Shown piece after piece: positions 1 through 9,307 of a stretch of DNA of 64,000 nt (the first letter of the stretch is position 1; each line of letters starts with the position of its first letter). Under the pieces are notes generated by a model, which was not told the origin of the DNA, made no database searches, and saw only the letters and a list, made by a program, of their open reading frames with translations. Source of the DNA: Mycobacterium sp. SMC-8. GTDB lineage: Bacteria; Actinomycetota; Actinomycetes; Mycobacteriales; Mycobacteriaceae. The position numbers were made by a program, and so were the translations under genes. Location of the stretch: NCBI RefSeq assembly GCF_025263565.1, contig NZ_CP079865.1, positions 4,092,001 through 4,156,000 of the forward strand, given 5' to 3'.

Positions 1-2
1 AA

Positions 3-695
3 TACCGCAACCCGATGGTGGTGCGCATCGCCGGCTACGGCTACCAGAAAGGGTTCGGCGGACACTTCCACAACGACAACTCGATCACCGCGATCCGCGA
101 CCTGCCCGGCGTGATCGTCGCGTCACCTGCCCGGCCCGACGATGCCGCGGCGATGATGCGCACGTGTGTGGCGGCCGCGCGGGCGGCCGGCGTGGTGTGC
201 TTGTTCCTCGAACCGATCGCGCTGTACCACACCCGCGACCTGCACGACGACGGCGACGATCGATGGCTTGCTCCCGACAGTGGCGGCGCGGTGCCGATCG
301 GACGGGCGCGGGGCTACGGCGCCGGCCGCGATCTGACCATCCTCACCTTCGGCAACGGGCTGCGGATGAGCCTGCGGGTCGCGCGCAGACTCGCCGCACG
401 CGACATCGACGTGCGGGTGGTGGACCTGCGCTGGCTGGCACCGCTTCCGCTGGCCGACATGCTCGCCGAGGCCGAGTTGACCGGTCGGGTGCTCGTGGTC
501 GACGAGACCCGCGAGAGCGGCGGCGTCAGCGAGGGCATCTTGACGGCATTGATCGACCACGGCTACACCGGCGCGCTGGCGCGGGTGGCCAGCCACGACA
601 GCTACATTCCGCTCGGCGACGCTGCGTTAGAGGTGCTGCTGTCCGAGGAGACCGTGGAAGCGGCCGCGATCAAGCTGGTGTCGACCGGCCGCTGA
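3..695 (+). CDS. TPP-dependent dehydrogenase E1 beta-type protein (5' end outside window)
   Basis: This is the C-terminal part of a transketolase-like/2-oxoacid dehydrogenase E1 beta subunit. The frame is open to the window edge, and the residues before the first Met (YRNP) already fit the family, so the gene starts upstream. The visible part holds the end of the pyrimidine-binding domain (GYGYQKGFGGHFHNDNS) and the transketolase C-terminal domain (LTILTFGNGLRMSLRVA, then VLVVDETRESGGVSEGI). The family transfers acyl groups from 2-oxoacids using thiamine diphosphate with an alpha subunit. The exact substrate cannot be read from this fragment. The stop at 693-695 is followed by the convergent RNase D gene. 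Confidence 0.85.
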   Translation, partial: YRNPMVVRIAGYGYQKGFGGHFHNDNSITAIRDLPGVIVASPARPDDAAAMMRTCVAAARAAGVVCLFLEPIALYHTRDLHDDGDDRWLAPDSGGAVPIGRARGYGAGRDLTILTFGNGLRMSLRVARRLAARDIDVRVVDLRWLAPLPLADMLAEAELTGRVLVVDETRESGGVSEGILTALIDHGYTGALARVASHDSYIPLGDAALEVLLSEETVEAAAIKLVSTGR

Positions 696-756
696 CCGCA
701 CCTGGAAGCACCGGACGAGGGGTGGTGGCACTTCGTCGACGACGTCGACACGGTCG

Positions 757-2052
757 TCAGCCGGCAGCCGTGAGCGCCTTCGCCAGCACGGGCACGGTCA
801 GTTCACGCTGCCACTGACGCGCAGCCGATCCGCGCAGAAAAGCGTCCACCGCGGCGGTGGTGGCCTCGGTCCCGTCGACAGGCTGCCAGTCCCAACACAA
901 CCGGCGCACGAGCTCTGGTGCCAGCAGGTTCTCGACCGGCACCGAGATCTGTTGCGCGAGTGCGGACAGTTCGGTGCGCGCGGCCTCCAGCCGGGCCGCG
1001 GCCTCGGGCTTACGACGTGCCCACCGGGACGCCGGCGGGGGACCATTGGACGGCTCCAGGAGATCGGGCAGGTCGCCGGTCCGGGCCCGGGCCAACGCGT
1101 CCAGCCACACCTGAGCATTGCGCCGCTGCTTGGATCCACCGAAAATCGGTAGCGCCGTGAGCTTTTCGACGCTGTCCGGGTTCACTGTGGCGGCGTTGAC
1201 GATCGCGCTGTCGGGCAGGATGCGGCCGGGGGCGATGTCGCGCCGCCGCGCGATCTGGTCGCGGGTGGTCCACAGTTCCCGCACCGCGGCCAACGCGCGC
1301 GGATCGCGCACCTTGTGGATGCCCGAGGTCCGCCGCCAGCGATCGCGGCGCGTCGGAGTGGGCTCGACCGTGCGCAGGAACTCGAATTCCTGGGCCGCCC
1401 ACTCGGACTTGCCCTGCTGCTGCAGCACCTCGTCGATCGCGTGGCGCAGTTCGACGAGAACTTCGACATCCAGCGCCGCGTAATTCAGCCACTCGTCGGG
1501 CAACGGGCGCTTCGACCAGTCCGCCGCGCCGTGGCCCTTGGTCAGCTGCAGACCCAGCAGGCGCTGCACCATCGCCGCGAGGTTCACGCGTTCGTAGTTG
1601 GCCAGCCGTCCGGCCAGTTCGGTGTCGTAGAGCGACGGGGGCCGCATGCCGATCTCGGCCAGGCACGGCAGATCCTGGTCGGCGGCGTGCAGCACCCATT
1701 CGGCGTCGGCGAGCACTTCCGCCACGGGCGCGAGCACCTCGAGGGTGTCGCCGCCGTGGCTGACCGGGTCGATCAGTACCGTGCCCGCCCCCGCCCGCCG
1801 GATCTGAACCAGGTAGGCGCGGTTGGAGTACCGGAAGCCCGAGGCCCGCTCGGCATCGATCGCGAAGGGTCCGTGCCCGGCGGCCAGCCGATCCGCGGCC
1901 TCGGCGATCTCGTAGCGGCTGACGGACACCCCGGGCACGCCCTCGCGGGGGGTCAGCAGCGGTTCGGCATCGGGGACCTGCTCGTCGGCGCCGTCGGTGT
2001 GGTGGGCGTCGTCGGCGTCCAGCGACGAGCCTGGCGTGTCGGAATCGGACAT
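757..2052 (-). CDS. Ribonuclease D-like 3'-5' exonuclease with HRDC domain
   Basis: A 431-residue DEDD-family exonuclease. Exo motifs are visible: FAIDAERASGF (Asp66/Glu68), LHAADQDLPCL (around 121-131) and YAALDVEVL (Tyr191, Asp195), the last being the DEDDy-type motif. An HRDC nucleic-acid-binding region follows at about 240-315, then a second helical region. Family members trim the 3' ends of structured RNAs. I chose the ATG at 2052 because upstream in-frame codons are Arg/Pro-rich out-of-frame sequence of the next gene. The DUF3000 gene ends 5 bases upstream, so the two are co-transcribed, as I recall for Rv2681/Rv2680. Confidence 0.9.
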   Translation of the reverse strand: MSDSDTPGSSLDADDAHHTDGADEQVPDAEPLLTPREGVPGVSVSRYEIAEAADRLAAGHGPFAIDAERASGFRYSNRAYLVQIRRAGAGTVLIDPVSHGGDTLEVLAPVAEVLADAEWVLHAADQDLPCLAEIGMRPPSLYDTELAGRLANYERVNLAAMVQRLLGLQLTKGHGAADWSKRPLPDEWLNYAALDVEVLVELRHAIDEVLQQQGKSEWAAQEFEFLRTVEPTPTRRDRWRRTSGIHKVRDPRALAAVRELWTTRDQIARRRDIAPGRILPDSAIVNAATVNPDSVEKLTALPIFGGSKQRRNAQVWLDALARARTGDLPDLLEPSNGPPPASRWARRKPEAAARLEAARTELSALAQQISVPVENLLAPELVRRLCWDWQPVDGTEATTAAVDAFLRGSAARQWQRELTVPVLAKALTAAG

Positions 2053-2057
2053 ATGGT

Positions 2058-2639
2058 TCAGGCGCGGGTGCGGGAACTCAGGTCGGTCACCCCGGTGGGC
2101 GGCAGTCCCGCGGCGTGTTCGAGCACCTCGCAGAACGCCTCCACATGGGGGCCGAGTTCGAGGTCGGTGGCAGTCCAGGAGGCGCGCAGCTCCAACTGGT
2201 GGGCACGCGGCGGGCCCGAGATGTCCCCGTAGCGCACCGACGTGGTCGCGGTGACGGTGCCGCCCAGCGCGGTGACGTGGTCGCCGCGCGCGGCGAGCGC
2301 GTCGACGAGCCAACTCCATGCCACCTCGGGCAGCAGCGGATCAACGGCTTCCGAGGAGTCCAGGTCGGCCTGGATGTAGGCAACGAGGCGCATCGTGCCG
2401 TCCCAGGCGTCGGCGCCCTCGGGGTCGTGCAGCAGGATCAGCCGGCCGAATGCGTCACCCTCGGAACGTTCGGGGATGATCGCCGTCTCGGCGTGCTTGA
2501 CCTCGGCGCCCAGCGCATAACTGAACGGCGCCAGGCGTTGCGGCGGCCGGATCGGGCCCAGCTCGATCTCCGGCCGTACGGTGGTGGCATTCATCGCCGC
2601 CACCGCTTCACGGAATGGAGCCGGTTCGGCGGTGGTCAC
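2058..2639 (-). CDS. DUF3000 family protein
   Basis: A 193-residue soluble protein of the actinobacterial DUF3000 family, whose function is unknown. Recognisable stretches are [23 protein letters not shown] and AWSWLVDAL. No signal peptide, membrane segment or catalytic motif is seen. It lies immediately upstream of the RNase D gene with a 5-base gap and is divergent from hemE. The roughly 85-base gap to the hemE start must carry both promoters. Conserved coupling with an RNase D suggests, but does not show, a role in RNA metabolism. Confidence 0.85.
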   Translation of the reverse strand: MTTAEPAPFREAVAAMNATTVRPEIELGPIRPPQRLAPFSYALGAEVKHAETAIIPERSEGDAFGRLILLHDPEGADAWDGTMRLVAYIQADLDSSEAVDPLLPEVAWSWLVDALAARGDHVTALGGTVTATTSVRYGDISGPPRAHQLELRASWTATDLELGPHVEAFCEVLEHAAGLPPTGVTDLSSRTRA

Positions 2640-2724
2640 GTCGTTTGACGCTAGCGGATTCGGCCAGGTCTGTGCTCATGGCGCGCCGATTCGGGCATCA
2701 GCGGGCATGGCAGCATGGTGGGCG

Positions 2725-3789
2725 ATGAACACGCGCCGTGAGCTGCCCGAATCCCCGTACCTGGCCGCCGTCGCCGGTCGCAAGCCGCTCCGGGTGCCGG
2801 TGTGGCTGATGCGACAGGCGGGCCGGTCGCTGCCCGAGTACCGGGAACTGCGGGCCAAGAACACCATGATGCAGGCCTGTTTCGACGCCGACCTGATCAC
2901 TGAGATCACGCTGCAGCCGGTGCGCAGGCATGGTGTCGATGCGGCCATTCTGTTCTCCGACATCGTGGTTCCGCTGCGGGCCGCCGGGATCGACCTCGAC
3001 ATCGTCCCCGACGTCGGACCGGTGATCGCGCATCCGATCCGCACGGCCGGCGACGTCGCCGGGATCCGCCCGCTGGAACCGGGCCAGGTGGCTCCGGTGG
3101 CCACCGCGGTGGGCCAGCTGGTCGCCGAGCTGGGCGACGTCCCGTTGATCGGGTTCGCCGGCGCGCCGTTCACTCTGGCGTCCTACCTGGTCGAGGGCGG
3201 GCCGAGCCGCAACCACGAACGCACCAAGGCGATGATGTTCGGCGAGACCGACACATGGCACGCGTTGATGGCCGCGCTGACCGACGTCACGATCGCGTTC
3301 CTGCGCACCCAGGTCGAGGCCGGGGTGGATGCCATCCAGGTGTTCGATTCGTGGGCGGGCACGCTGTCGCTGGCGGACTACCGGGCGTACGTGCTGCCGC
3401 ACAGCGCGCGCGTGTTCGCGTCGCTGGCCGGGTACGGGGTGCCGATGACGCACTTCGGGGTCGGCACCGCCGAGCTGCTGGGCGCCATGTCCGAGGCTGT
3501 CACCGGTCATGGAGTGCCCGCCGTGGTGGGCGTCGACTGGCGCACGGCGCTGCACGACGCCGCGACGCGGGTGCGGCCCGGAACTGCGCTGCAGGGCAAC
3601 CTGGACCCGGTGCTGCTGCTGGCCGGCTGGCCCGTGGTCGACCGTGCGGTGCGCGCGGTGGTGGAGGACGGCAGGCGGGCGATCGACGCCGGCGCGGTCG
3701 GGCATGTGTTCAACCTTGGGCACGGCGTGCTGCCGGCCACCGATCCCGCCGTGATCACCGACGCCGTGGCGCTGGTGCACGAGCTGTGA
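2725..3789 (+). CDS. hemE: Uroporphyrinogen decarboxylase
   Basis: A 354-residue enzyme that decarboxylates the four acetate side chains of uroporphyrinogen III to give coproporphyrinogen III in haem synthesis. The signature [17 protein letters not shown] (about 27-43) carries the substrate-binding arginines, [10 protein letters not shown] holds the conserved catalytic Asp, and [16 protein letters not shown] is a family block. The ATG at 2725 ([13 protein letters not shown]) fits the usual length; the in-frame extension upstream overlaps the divergent gene. Its stop overlaps the GTG start of hemY (GTGA at 3786-3789), so the two are translationally coupled. Confidence 0.96.
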   Translation: MNTRRELPESPYLAAVAGRKPLRVPVWLMRQAGRSLPEYRELRAKNTMMQACFDADLITEITLQPVRRHGVDAAILFSDIVVPLRAAGIDLDIVPDVGPVIAHPIRTAGDVAGIRPLEPGQVAPVATAVGQLVAELGDVPLIGFAGAPFTLASYLVEGGPSRNHERTKAMMFGETDTWHALMAALTDVTIAFLRTQVEAGVDAIQVFDSWAGTLSLADYRAYVLPHSARVFASLAGYGVPMTHFGVGTAELLGAMSEAVTGHGVPAVVGVDWRTALHDAATRVRPGTALQGNLDPVLLLAGWPVVDRAVRAVVEDGRRAIDAGAVGHVFNLGHGVLPATDPAVITDAVALVHEL

Positions 3790-5159
3790 GCGCGGCGGCT
3801 CCGCTGCGGTACTGCGTCGTCGGCGGCGGTATCTCGGGTCTGGCCGCGGCGTACCGGTTGCGCGTCGCCGCAGGCCCCGATGCGTCGATCACGGTGCTCG
3901 ACCCCGCCGACCGGCTGGGTGGGGTGCTGCGCACCGAACGTGTCGGCGGGCAACTCCTCGACGTCGGCGCGGAGGCGTTCGTCGCCCGTCGACCGGAAGT
4001 GCCGGCTCTGCTCAACGAGCTCGGGCTGGCCGGCCGACAGATCGCCACCTCGGGTGCACGGCCGCTGATCTACAGCGGGGGCAGGCTGCACCAGCTGCCC
4101 GCGGACACCGTGCAGGGCATTCCGTCGCGGCCGACCGCGTTGACCGGTTTGGTCGACGACGCCACCATCCGGTGGATGCTCGACGAGCCGCGGCGACCCT
4201 TCACCTGGCGGCAGGGCGCCGACCCGTCGGTGGCGGAGCTCGTCGGTGACCGGTTCGGCGAGCAGGTCGTGATCCGCTCGGTCGACCCGCTGCTGGGCGG
4301 GGTGTACGCCGGCTCCGCGGCGACCATCGGCATCCGCGCGGGCGCACCGACGGTCGCCGCGGCCCTCGACGGCGGGGCGCGCAATCTGACCGAGGCGGTG
4401 TCGCTGGCGCTGCCGCCGCCCCAGCCCGGCTCGGTGTTCGGCGCCATCGACGGCGGCTACCAGGTGCTGGTCGACGAACTGGTGCGGCAGGCGGATCTGG
4501 ACTGGGCGCAGGTCGCGGCGCACACCGTGCGCCCGGCGGGCAGCGGTTGGGAGGTGGTCGACGACGAGGGCGTCCGCTGGCCGGCCGACGCCGTGGTGCT
4601 CGCGGTGCCCGCACCGCGGCTGCCGGCGCTGATCGCCGACCTCGCCCCGCAGACCGCGGCGGCGGCCCGCCGGATCCCGGTGGCGTCGGCGGCGGTCGTG
4701 GCGCTGGCGCTGCCGGGCGGCACCCCACTGCCCGAACAGTCCGGGGTGCTCGTCGCCGGCCCCGGCCGGTTGCGCACCAAGGCGGTCACGCTGTCGTCGC
4801 GCAAGTGGGGACGACGGGCCAACGTGGAGATGGTGCGGCTGTCCTACGGCCGCTTCGGCGATGATCTCGCGGGCAGCACTGGCGACGAGGACCTGCTGAC
4901 CTGGGCGGCGCAGGATCTGACGACGTTGTTCGGCATCACGGTGGAACCCGTCGACGCGCGCGTGGTCCGCTGGATCGACGCGATGCCGCAGTACGGTCCG
5001 GGGCACGCCGCGCTGGTCGCCGAGCTGCGCGCCGGGCTGCCCAGGGGGCTCGCGGTCGCCGGCGCCTACCTGGACGGCATCGGTGTGCCCGCGTGTGTCG
5101 CGGCGGCGACCCGGGCGGTGGCCGCGCTGATGGTCGGCCCAGCGCCCGCCGCCCGATGA
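3786..5159 (+). CDS. hemY: Protoporphyrinogen/coproporphyrinogen oxidase (HemY type)
   Basis: A 457-residue FAD-dependent oxidase of haem synthesis. The N-terminal dinucleotide-binding motif [15 protein letters not shown] lies at residues 10-24, followed by the flavin-monooxygenase/amine-oxidase fold and a C-terminal FAD-contact region ([21 protein letters not shown]). In actinobacteria, HemY with HemQ runs the coproporphyrin-dependent route, oxidising coproporphyrinogen III. I set the GTG start at 3786 because it overlaps the hemE stop and places the GxGxxG motif at the expected distance. The 39-base gap to hemQ is consistent with one operon. Confidence 0.94.
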   Translation: MSAAAPLRYCVVGGGISGLAAAYRLRVAAGPDASITVLDPADRLGGVLRTERVGGQLLDVGAEAFVARRPEVPALLNELGLAGRQIATSGARPLIYSGGRLHQLPADTVQGIPSRPTALTGLVDDATIRWMLDEPRRPFTWRQGADPSVAELVGDRFGEQVVIRSVDPLLGGVYAGSAATIGIRAGAPTVAAALDGGARNLTEAVSLALPPPQPGSVFGAIDGGYQVLVDELVRQADLDWAQVAAHTVRPAGSGWEVVDDEGVRWPADAVVLAVPAPRLPALIADLAPQTAAAARRIPVASAAVVALALPGGTPLPEQSGVLVAGPGRLRTKAVTLSSRKWGRRANVEMVRLSYGRFGDDLAGSTGDEDLLTWAAQDLTTLFGITVEPVDARVVRWIDAMPQYGPGHAALVAELRAGLPRGLAVAGAYLDGIGVPACVAAATRAVAALMVGPAPAAR

Positions 5160-5198
5160 CGTGCTGGATCACAGCCGTGTGCGTGGCACGATAGGCGC

Positions 5199-5903
5199 AT
5201 GGCCAAGCTCGATTACGACGAACTGAACTCGACGATCCGCTACCTGATGTTCTCGGTGTTCGCGGTGAAACCGGGTGTGCTCGACACCGCGGATGACGCC
5301 CGGGCAGCCGTCGTCGACGAGACCGCGACCTTCCTGAAACGGCAGGAGGATTCGGGAGTGGTCGTGCGCGGCCTCTACGACGTCGCCGGGATGCGCGCGG
5401 ACGCCGATTTCATGATGTGGACCCACGCGCCGACCGTCGAGGCTCTGCAGAAGACCTACTCGGATTTGCGGCGCACCACCGCGCTGGGCCGGGCGTCCGC
5501 CCCGGTGTGGAGCAACGTGGCGCTGCACCGGCCGGCCGAGTTCAACAAGAGCCACATCCCGGCGTTTCTGGCCGGCGAGGAGCCCGGCGCCTACATCTGC
5601 GTCTACCCGTTCGTGCGGTCCCTGGAGTGGTACCTGCTTCCCGACGACGAGCGTCGCCGCATGCTCGCCGAGCACGGGATGGCCGCGCGCGGCTACAAGG
5701 ACGTGCGCGCAAACACGGTGCCGGCGTTCGCGCTCGGCGACTACGAATGGCTGCTGGCGTTCGAGGCGCCGGAACTGCACCGCATCGTCGACCTGATGCG
5801 GGATCTGCGGGCCACGGACGCGCGCCGTCACGTGCGCGAGGAGACGCCGTTCTTCACCGGCCCGCGGGTGTCGGTCGAGCAGCTGGTGGCCGCGCTGCCC
5901 TGA
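5199..5903 (+). CDS. hemQ: Coproheme decarboxylase (chlorite dismutase family)
   Basis: A 234-residue HemQ protein: the last enzyme of the coproporphyrin-dependent haem pathway, converting coproheme to haem b by two peroxide-dependent decarboxylations. Family blocks visible are [12 protein letters not shown] near the N-terminus, [21 protein letters not shown], and [32 protein letters not shown], which includes the proximal-His region. Its position directly after hemE-hemY is the classical actinobacterial arrangement and supports the HemQ rather than the chlorite dismutase reading. Confidence 0.94.
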   Translation: MAKLDYDELNSTIRYLMFSVFAVKPGVLDTADDARAAVVDETATFLKRQEDSGVVVRGLYDVAGMRADADFMMWTHAPTVEALQKTYSDLRRTTALGRASAPVWSNVALHRPAEFNKSHIPAFLAGEEPGAYICVYPFVRSLEWYLLPDDERRRMLAEHGMAARGYKDVRANTVPAFALGDYEWLLAFEAPELHRIVDLMRDLRATDARRHVREETPFFTGPRVSVEQLVAALP

Positions 5904-5941
5904 TGCGGCAGCCGGCCATCGCCGTCACGACGGCCCAGGTG

Positions 5942-6361
5942 TCAGGACTGCTGTGACTCCGTCGGCACCAGCCGCAGCGAGATCGAGTTGATGCAGTAGC
6001 GCTGATCGGTCGGGGTCGGGTAGCCCTCACCCTCGAAGACGTGGCCCAGGTGACTGTGGCAGTTGGCGCACAGCACCTCGACCCGGCGCATGCCCAGCGA
6101 GTCGTCGCGCCGCAGGATCACCGCGTCAGAATCGGCCGGGTCGAAGAACGACGGCCAGCCGCAGTGCGACTCGAACTTCTCGGTGCTGCGGAACAATTCG
6201 GCGCCGCAGGCGCGGCACTGGTATACACCCTCGGTCTTGGTGTCGGTGTACTCACCGGTGAACGGACGCTCGGTACCGGCCCGCCGCAGCACCGCGAACT
6301 CCTGCGGCGTCAGCCGTTCGCGCCATTGGTCGTCGGTGAGTTCGAGCTTGGGACCTGTCAT
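5942..6361 (-). CDS. msrB: Peptide-methionine (R)-S-oxide reductase
   Basis: A 139-residue MsrB that reduces methionine-R-sulfoxide in proteins. Two CxxC zinc-binding pairs (CRACGAELF and CANCHSHLGHVF) and the C-terminal catalytic cysteine in QRYCINSISLRL are present. CGWPSFF is the substrate-pocket block. Length and motifs match the single-domain family. It converges on hemQ, with only 38 bases between the stops, and sits about 10 bases downstream of the start side of the minus-strand aftC stop. Confidence 0.95.
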   Translation of the reverse strand: MTGPKLELTDDQWRERLTPQEFAVLRRAGTERPFTGEYTDTKTEGVYQCRACGAELFRSTEKFESHCGWPSFFDPADSDAVILRRDDSLGMRRVEVLCANCHSHLGHVFEGEGYPTPTDQRYCINSISLRLVPTESQQS

Positions 6362-6371
6362 GGGTTTCAGG

Positions 6372-7646
6372 CTACTCGGACGACTTGACCGCCGGGGCCA
6401 GCTGCTTCATCCACGGCGGATCGATGCCCTCGTCGAGGCGGCCGTCCCGTTTGGCGTCGAGGTAGCGGAACAACAGCACGGAGAAGATCACCACCGCCAT
6501 CAGCGACCAGCCGAAGGTGATCTTCAGGTATTCCAGTGCGCGCCCGGTCGACGGAAGCTGCCACAGCAGCCAGCGGTCCATGGTCAGGAACCCGTACGCA
6601 GCCAGCCAGGCCACCCAGTTGCGGATCACCGAATTGGGCAGCACCACGGTCATCAGGAACGGGAACAGCACGATCGAGTAGTAGCCCTGCCCCAGCGACA
6701 GCACCAGCCAGGAGGTCACCAGCAGCACTCCGGACGAGGTCAGCATCCAGAAGAACGGATCGCGGGTTCGGTAGTAGCGGTACAGCAGCCACAGCGCGAT
6801 CACGCCGAGCACCACAAACGTGACCCGCAGCGCCATGATCAGCCACATCGGCAGGCCGTAGTAGATGCCGTTGCCCAGGATGGAGCTGTTGAAGTAGTCG
6901 CGGGTGGACAGGATGTACGGCACCGTGCGGGTAACGAAGTTCATCGGGTCGCTGATCAGCGGCCAGGCCGCGAGGTTGAACGCGACCGGCACCAGGAACG
7001 CGGTCACCAGCGCCCGCCACTGCCGGTTCAGCAGCGGCAGCAGCAGCAGCGGCGCGATCAGCGGTTTGACCACCAGGGTCAGGCCGATGGCTACCCCGGC
7101 CCACCATTCGTGGCTGCGGTTGCCGTCCAGCAGCCACCGGAAGAACAGCACCTCCAGCAGCAGGATGACGCCGTTGATGTTGCCGAACACCAGTGTGTTG
7201 GTGACGCTTTCGGTGCAGAACATCGCCAGCAGCAGCGCCGGCGCCGCCACCGAGGACAGCGTGTAGTTGAACAGCCGCAGAAGGAAATAGCCGGCCAGGA
7301 TGATCGCGACGGTATTGAAGAAGATGAACCAGTTGCGCGACGCGACCTCGGGCAAATAGCCGAACGGCGCGATGATCAGCGTGCCGCCCGGGGGATAGAG
7401 GTAGTGCGGGTCGACGTGGTCGAAGTGCTCGTTGTAGATGTCCCAGCCGAACTTGAAGTTGATGACAGCCCGGTAGACGGGCGCGAAGTCGTCGGTGATG
7501 TAGCGGTTGAAGACGAGCACGTAGCTGCGGTGGATCACCGCCATGATGGCCAACGGCCACAGGATGGATCGCAGCACCGACGCCGTGGTGGGAGGTGTCG
7601 TGCGAGGCCGGAAAACCGTCAGAACAAGATCGCGCACGCCCCGCAC
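6372..7646 (-). CDS. aftC: Alpha-(1->3)-arabinofuranosyltransferase AftC-like, GT-C membrane protein
   Basis: About 424 residues with roughly ten membrane segments of the DUF2029/GT87 GT-C type. In mycobacteria AftC adds alpha-1,3 branch arabinofuranose to arabinogalactan and lipoarabinomannan from decaprenyl-phosphoarabinose on the outer membrane face. Blocks matching the AftC I remember are ITDDFAPVYRAVINF, GWDIYNEHFDHVDPHYLYPP, ILSTRDYFNSSILGNG and YSIVLFPFLMTVVLPNSVI. GTG codons at 7646 and 7637 are both possible starts. No strong ribosome site distinguishes them. The much longer open frame upstream is antisense overlap with the next gene. Confidence 0.88.
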   Translation of the reverse strand: MRGVRDLVLTVFRPRTTPPTTASVLRSILWPLAIMAVIHRSYVLVFNRYITDDFAPVYRAVINFKFGWDIYNEHFDHVDPHYLYPPGGTLIIAPFGYLPEVASRNWFIFFNTVAIILAGYFLLRLFNYTLSSVAAPALLLAMFCTESVTNTLVFGNINGVILLLEVLFFRWLLDGNRSHEWWAGVAIGLTLVVKPLIAPLLLLPLLNRQWRALVTAFLVPVAFNLAAWPLISDPMNFVTRTVPYILSTRDYFNSSILGNGIYYGLPMWLIMALRVTFVVLGVIALWLLYRYYRTRDPFFWMLTSSGVLLVTSWLVLSLGQGYYSIVLFPFLMTVVLPNSVIRNWVAWLAAYGFLTMDRWLLWQLPSTGRALEYLKITFGWSLMAVVIFSVLLFRYLDAKRDGRLDEGIDPPWMKQLAPAVKSSE

Positions 7647-7672
7647 CGTACCGCAGGGTTCCCAGGGAACCG

Positions 7673-9232
7673 TCAGGCCGGGCAGTACGTGTCGGTGGAC
7701 GGAAGCTGACCGGTCTTGAGGTATTCGATCGCGGGGGGCAGGGCGCAGGGCGAGTAGATCGTCGCGCCGTGTCCGATGCCCTGCCACATCACCCGCCGGT
7801 TCGCCGAGCCGGCGTTGATGGCGGTGGCGGCCACGGCCGCGACGCCTTCGTTGCCGACGATCGGGTCGTTCTGCACGCCCAGCAGCAGGGTCGGGATCTC
7901 CAGGCCGCTGGGCTCTTTCGGGGCGCTGCCGCTGGGCCAGTTGAGGCACTTGACCATGTCCAACGCACCCACGGTGCCGAACTGCGGATACATCTTGCCC
8001 CACGCGACCACGAGTTCCCGGACCCGATCGGGGGTGGGCCGGTTCAGTGCGTCGCTGCAGGTGTTGACGAACTGTCCGTCGGTCTGGCGCAGGGTCTCGG
8101 CCTGGTTGATGAGGTTGTTGAATCGGTTGGTGTCGCCGTTGCGGGCGTCGGCGACGGCCAGTGCGAGCTCGTTGCCCGCGTCGACGCGGCCGGCGCGCGG
8201 GTAGCCCAGCGCGGTCGAGATGGCGTGGGCGACCGCGGCCACCGACGCCCCGCCGGGTCCGCGGCCCGCGCGCGCGTCGGCGAGCAGCGCGTCGACCGCA
8301 CCCAACGGATCGGGCCCGGCCGGACAGTTGGTGGCCAGGCACTGGGTGGCCCACGCGTCGAGCGCGGCCTGTTCGCCCTTGACCCGCTGTTCGGTCGCGG
8401 CTTCAGCCGAGATTCCCAGCGGCAGCGGCGAGTCCAGCAGCAGGCGGGCGACCTTGTTCGGATGCGACCCCGCGTAGGCCAGCGCCACCTGGGCGCCGTT
8501 GCCGATGCCGAGCAGGGCCAGTGCGGGCACGTCCCAGGTGGTGCGCAGCCGTTCGATGTCCTCGGCGGCATGCGCGTTGTCGTAGGCCGAGTCACCCGGG
8601 GCGATGGTGTCGGTGCAGCTGGTCGTCGCGGTCATGGTGATCGCTGCCAGGTTGGCGACGGGATCGTCGCCGGCCTGGAACTGGGCCTGCTCGAACATCT
8701 CCTGCCGGTCGAACAGGTCGCGGCAGTCCAGCGCCCCGGACATGCCGATGCCGCGGCGGTCCACCGACACGATCGGGTGGCTCGCGAGGACGTCGGCGCC
8801 CGCCCGGGACAGCCATACCGGCAGCTGCACCGATGACGGCACGTCCGAGCCTGTGGTCATCACGAGCGGGCCGGCGTCGGCGGGGGTCTGCACGGACGTC
8901 GCGCGCACCACGCCGATGCTCACGGTGCCGGTGGCGCCGTTGATCGGATCCAGGTCCGCGTCGTAGCTGGCGCAGTCGAGCTTCACCCCCGGCAGCGCTT
9001 CCACGGCCGCGGCGGCGAACACCCGCGAGGTGCAGTCCCGCCAGGAGAGGTCGTTCTTCGGAGCCTCGACGGCGGGCGGTCCGGCGGGTTGGTCGCTGGT
9101 TTGCGGCTCACCCTGGGGGCCGGCGCCGGAGTCGGTCGCGAAGCGGGGGTTGGCGGCCAGGCCGGGGGAGCAGGCCGCCAGCGGGAGCACGACGGCCATC
9201 GACAGCACGACAGCCGGCACCAGACGACGCAT
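7673..9232 (-). CDS. Lipoprotein-type alpha/beta hydrolase, TAP-like (Rv2672-like), nucleophile Ser apparently absent
   Basis: A 519-residue exported protein. MRRLVPAVVLSMAVVLPLAAC ends in a lipobox-like LAAC, so a lipidated Cys near residue 21 is likely. The fold is the alpha/beta hydrolase of the Hip1/tripeptidyl-aminopeptidase group with a C-terminal TAP-like block (IPTLLLGVQNDPIVGNEGV, GHGATIYS). At the nucleophile elbow, where Hip1-type proteins have GxSxG, this protein reads LLGIGNGAQVALAY, with Gly in place of Ser. It may therefore be catalytically inactive or use another residue. An in-frame GTG at 9241 is an alternative start. It is upstream of aftC in the same orientation (26-base gap). 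Confidence 0.82.
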   Translation of the reverse strand: MRRLVPAVVLSMAVVLPLAACSPGLAANPRFATDSGAGPQGEPQTSDQPAGPPAVEAPKNDLSWRDCTSRVFAAAAVEALPGVKLDCASYDADLDPINGATGTVSIGVVRATSVQTPADAGPLVMTTGSDVPSSVQLPVWLSRAGADVLASHPIVSVDRRGIGMSGALDCRDLFDRQEMFEQAQFQAGDDPVANLAAITMTATTSCTDTIAPGDSAYDNAHAAEDIERLRTTWDVPALALLGIGNGAQVALAYAGSHPNKVARLLLDSPLPLGISAEAATEQRVKGEQAALDAWATQCLATNCPAGPDPLGAVDALLADARAGRGPGGASVAAVAHAISTALGYPRAGRVDAGNELALAVADARNGDTNRFNNLINQAETLRQTDGQFVNTCSDALNRPTPDRVRELVVAWGKMYPQFGTVGALDMVKCLNWPSGSAPKEPSGLEIPTLLLGVQNDPIVGNEGVAAVAATAINAGSANRRVMWQGIGHGATIYSPCALPPAIEYLKTGQLPSTDTYCPA

Positions 9233-9259
9233 GGGCACCACAGTACTGACCGGCGGGTA

Positions 9260-9307
9260 TCTAGCTGCCGCGGCCGAGCCGCGAATCTAGCTGCCGCGGC
9301 CGAGCCG
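9260..9307. repeat. 22-bp direct repeat at the 3' end of the RibD-like gene
   Basis: TCTAGCTGCCGCGGCCGAGC and two further bases occur at 9260-9281 and again at 9286-9307. The second copy includes the last codons and stop of the RibD-like gene, so the first is a duplicated gene tail that lies just outside the reading frame. Confidence 0.8.

Noticed and set aside
1315..2232. 305-codon plus-strand open frame
   Set aside because: Antisense to the RNase D gene, which has all catalytic motifs.
3507..5006. 499-codon minus-strand open frame
   Set aside because: Antisense to hemE/hemY; Arg/Gly/His-rich without family resemblance.
6063..7709. 548-codon plus-strand open frame, Gln/His/Arg-rich
   Set aside because: It lies antisense to msrB and aftC. 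Composition is typical of the mirror frame of GC-rich genes, and no domain is visible.
7595..8836. 413-codon plus-strand open frame
   Set aside because: Antisense shadow of the hydrolase gene; no ribosome site or motif.
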